Positions 4,641 to 5,440 of a DNA stretch of 5,440 bases are shown here, piece after piece. Both the position numbers and the translations under genes were made by a program. The stretch comes from Acetobacteraceae bacterium. GTDB lineage: Bacteria; Pseudomonadota; Alphaproteobacteria; Acetobacterales; Acetobacteraceae. The notes beneath the pieces were generated by a model, which had not been told where the DNA came from, made no database searches, and saw only the letters and a program-made list of their open reading frames with translations. The DNA is taken from positions 1-5,440 of the forward strand of contig CANJSR010000344.1 of NCBI GenBank assembly GCA_947476855.1, read 5' to 3'. The stretch's first letter is position 1. Each line of letters begins with the position of its first letter.

Positions 4641-5440
4641 ATGTCCGCGCCCCCGCCCCGCTCCAACCCGCTTCTCCTTGGCCATGAGCGGGCCGAGGAA
4701 ACCCTGCTCGACGCGATGGCGGGCGGGCGGATGCACCACGCCTGGCTGATCACGGGGCCGGAGGGCGTGGGCAAGGCAACCCTCGCCTACCGCTTCGCCC
4801 GCCGCCTGCTGGCCGGCCAGTCGGCCGAACGGACGCTGGACATGGCGCCCACCCACCCGGTGTTCCGCCGCGTCGCCGTCGGCTCCCACGCCGATCTGCT
4901 GGTGATCGAGCGGGGGATGAACGAAAAAACCAAGCGCATGCGCACCCAGATCCCTGTCGAGGAGGTGCGCCGCGTCGGCGGGTTCCTGTCCCTGACCCCG
5001 GCCGAGGGCGGCTGGCGCGTGGTCCTGGTGGATGGGGCGGAGGAGATGAACGCCGCCTCCGCCAACGCGCTGTTGAAAACGCTGGAGGAACCGCCGCCGC
5101 GCGCGATCATCCTGCTGACCTGCGCCGCCCCGGGCCGCCTGCCACCGACGATCCGCAGCCGCTGCCGCCGCCTGCGGCTGGAGGCCTTGGACGACGCGAC
5201 GATGACCCGGCTGCTGGCGGAATATCTGCCGGCGATGGACGCCGATGAACGCGGCCGGCTGGCGACGTTGGCCGAGGGCTCCCCCGGACGCGCGCTGGAC
5301 ATGGCGGCGGAGGAGGGGCTGAAAATCGCGGCGCTGGTGGACCAGGTGCTGACCGAGCTTCCCAACCTTCCCCCCACCCGACCCTACGAGATCGCCGACG
5401 CGCTCGGCCGTTCCGATACGGGGTTTGCGACGTTCATGGA
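4641..5440 (+). CDS. holB: DNA polymerase III subunit delta' (3' end outside window)
   Basis: This is the N-terminal 266 residues of delta', the clamp-loader stator that works with delta, tau/gamma and the beta clamp at the replication fork. Recognisable parts are L-L-G-H-E at 12-16, H-H-A-W-L-I-T-G-P-E-G-V-G-K-A-T at 32-47 (P-loop, with Ala for Ser/Thr before the T), V-V-L-V-D-G-A-E-E-M-N at 127-137 (degenerate Walker B), N-A-L-L-K-T-L-E-E-P-P at 142-152, and the clamp-loader S-R-C motif at 173-175. The degenerate ATP site agrees with delta' being a non-ATPase subunit. The four-cysteine zinc module of E. coli delta' is absent: between the P-loop and Walker B there is no cysteine. The start is the first ATG of the frame, with no usable start closer upstream and a good -10 box directly before it. 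The frame is open to the window edge. In many alphaproteobacteria tmk precedes holB; here a divergent Uma2 gene does. Confidence 0.95.
   Translation, partial: MSAPPPRSNPLLLGHERAEETLLDAMAGGRMHHAWLITGPEGVGKATLAYRFARRLLAGQSAERTLDMAPTHPVFRRVAVGSHADLLVIERGMNEKTKRMRTQIPVEEVRRVGGFLSLTPAEGGWRVVLVDGAEEMNAASANALLKTLEEPPPRAIILLTCAAPGRLPPTIRSRCRRLRLEALDDATMTRLLAEYLPAMDADERGRLATLAEGSPGRALDMAAEEGLKIAALVDQVLTELPNLPPTRPYEIADALGRSDTGFATFM

Overview
This is a GC-rich window from a bacterium, probably an alphaproteobacterium of the Rhodospirillales/Acetobacteraceae type. That placement is inferred from GC- and GCC-heavy codon use, the alphaproteobacterial style of the DNA polymerase III delta' subunit, a palindromic intergenic repeat built around GGCCGGA, and Bug-family and Uma2-family genes. 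No rRNA or other firm taxonomic marker is present.

Layout. (1) Bases 1-1206, plus strand: the C-terminal part of a GMC flavin oxidoreductase, cut by the window edge, followed 22 bases later by a small protein resembling the gluconate 2-dehydrogenase subunit 3 family. Together they look like a two-gene membrane-linked or periplasmic dehydrogenase unit. (2) Bases 1207-1292: a short convergent gap with a palindromic repeat. (3) Bases 1293-4559, minus strand, read right to left: a Uma2-family putative nuclease, an amidohydrolase-2 family metal hydrolase with an internal twin-arginine signal, and a Bug/TctC-type periplasmic solute-binding protein. A 196-base gap with a striking G-run repeat separates the last two. 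(4) Bases 4641-5440, plus strand: the start of holB (DNA polymerase III delta'), divergent from the Uma2 gene and cut by the right edge. Its upstream region suggests a leaderless promoter.

Reading together. The GMC oxidoreductase, its small partner, the solute-binding protein and the probably exported amidohydrolase are the sort of genes found in accessory catabolic loci: capture of an organic acid, hydrolysis or decarboxylation, and oxidation outside the cytoplasm. The substrate cannot be read from the sequence, and no TctA/TctB membrane partners are in view. holB is a core replication gene and marks the edge of the accessory block. No stretch longer than 300 bases lacks a gene. I see no tRNA, rRNA, CRISPR array, transposase or attachment site. 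I found no clearly new system; the best leads are the displaced Tat signal, the substituted Uma2 lysine, the leaderless holB promoter, and a tiny leader ORF whose stop overlaps the Uma2 start.
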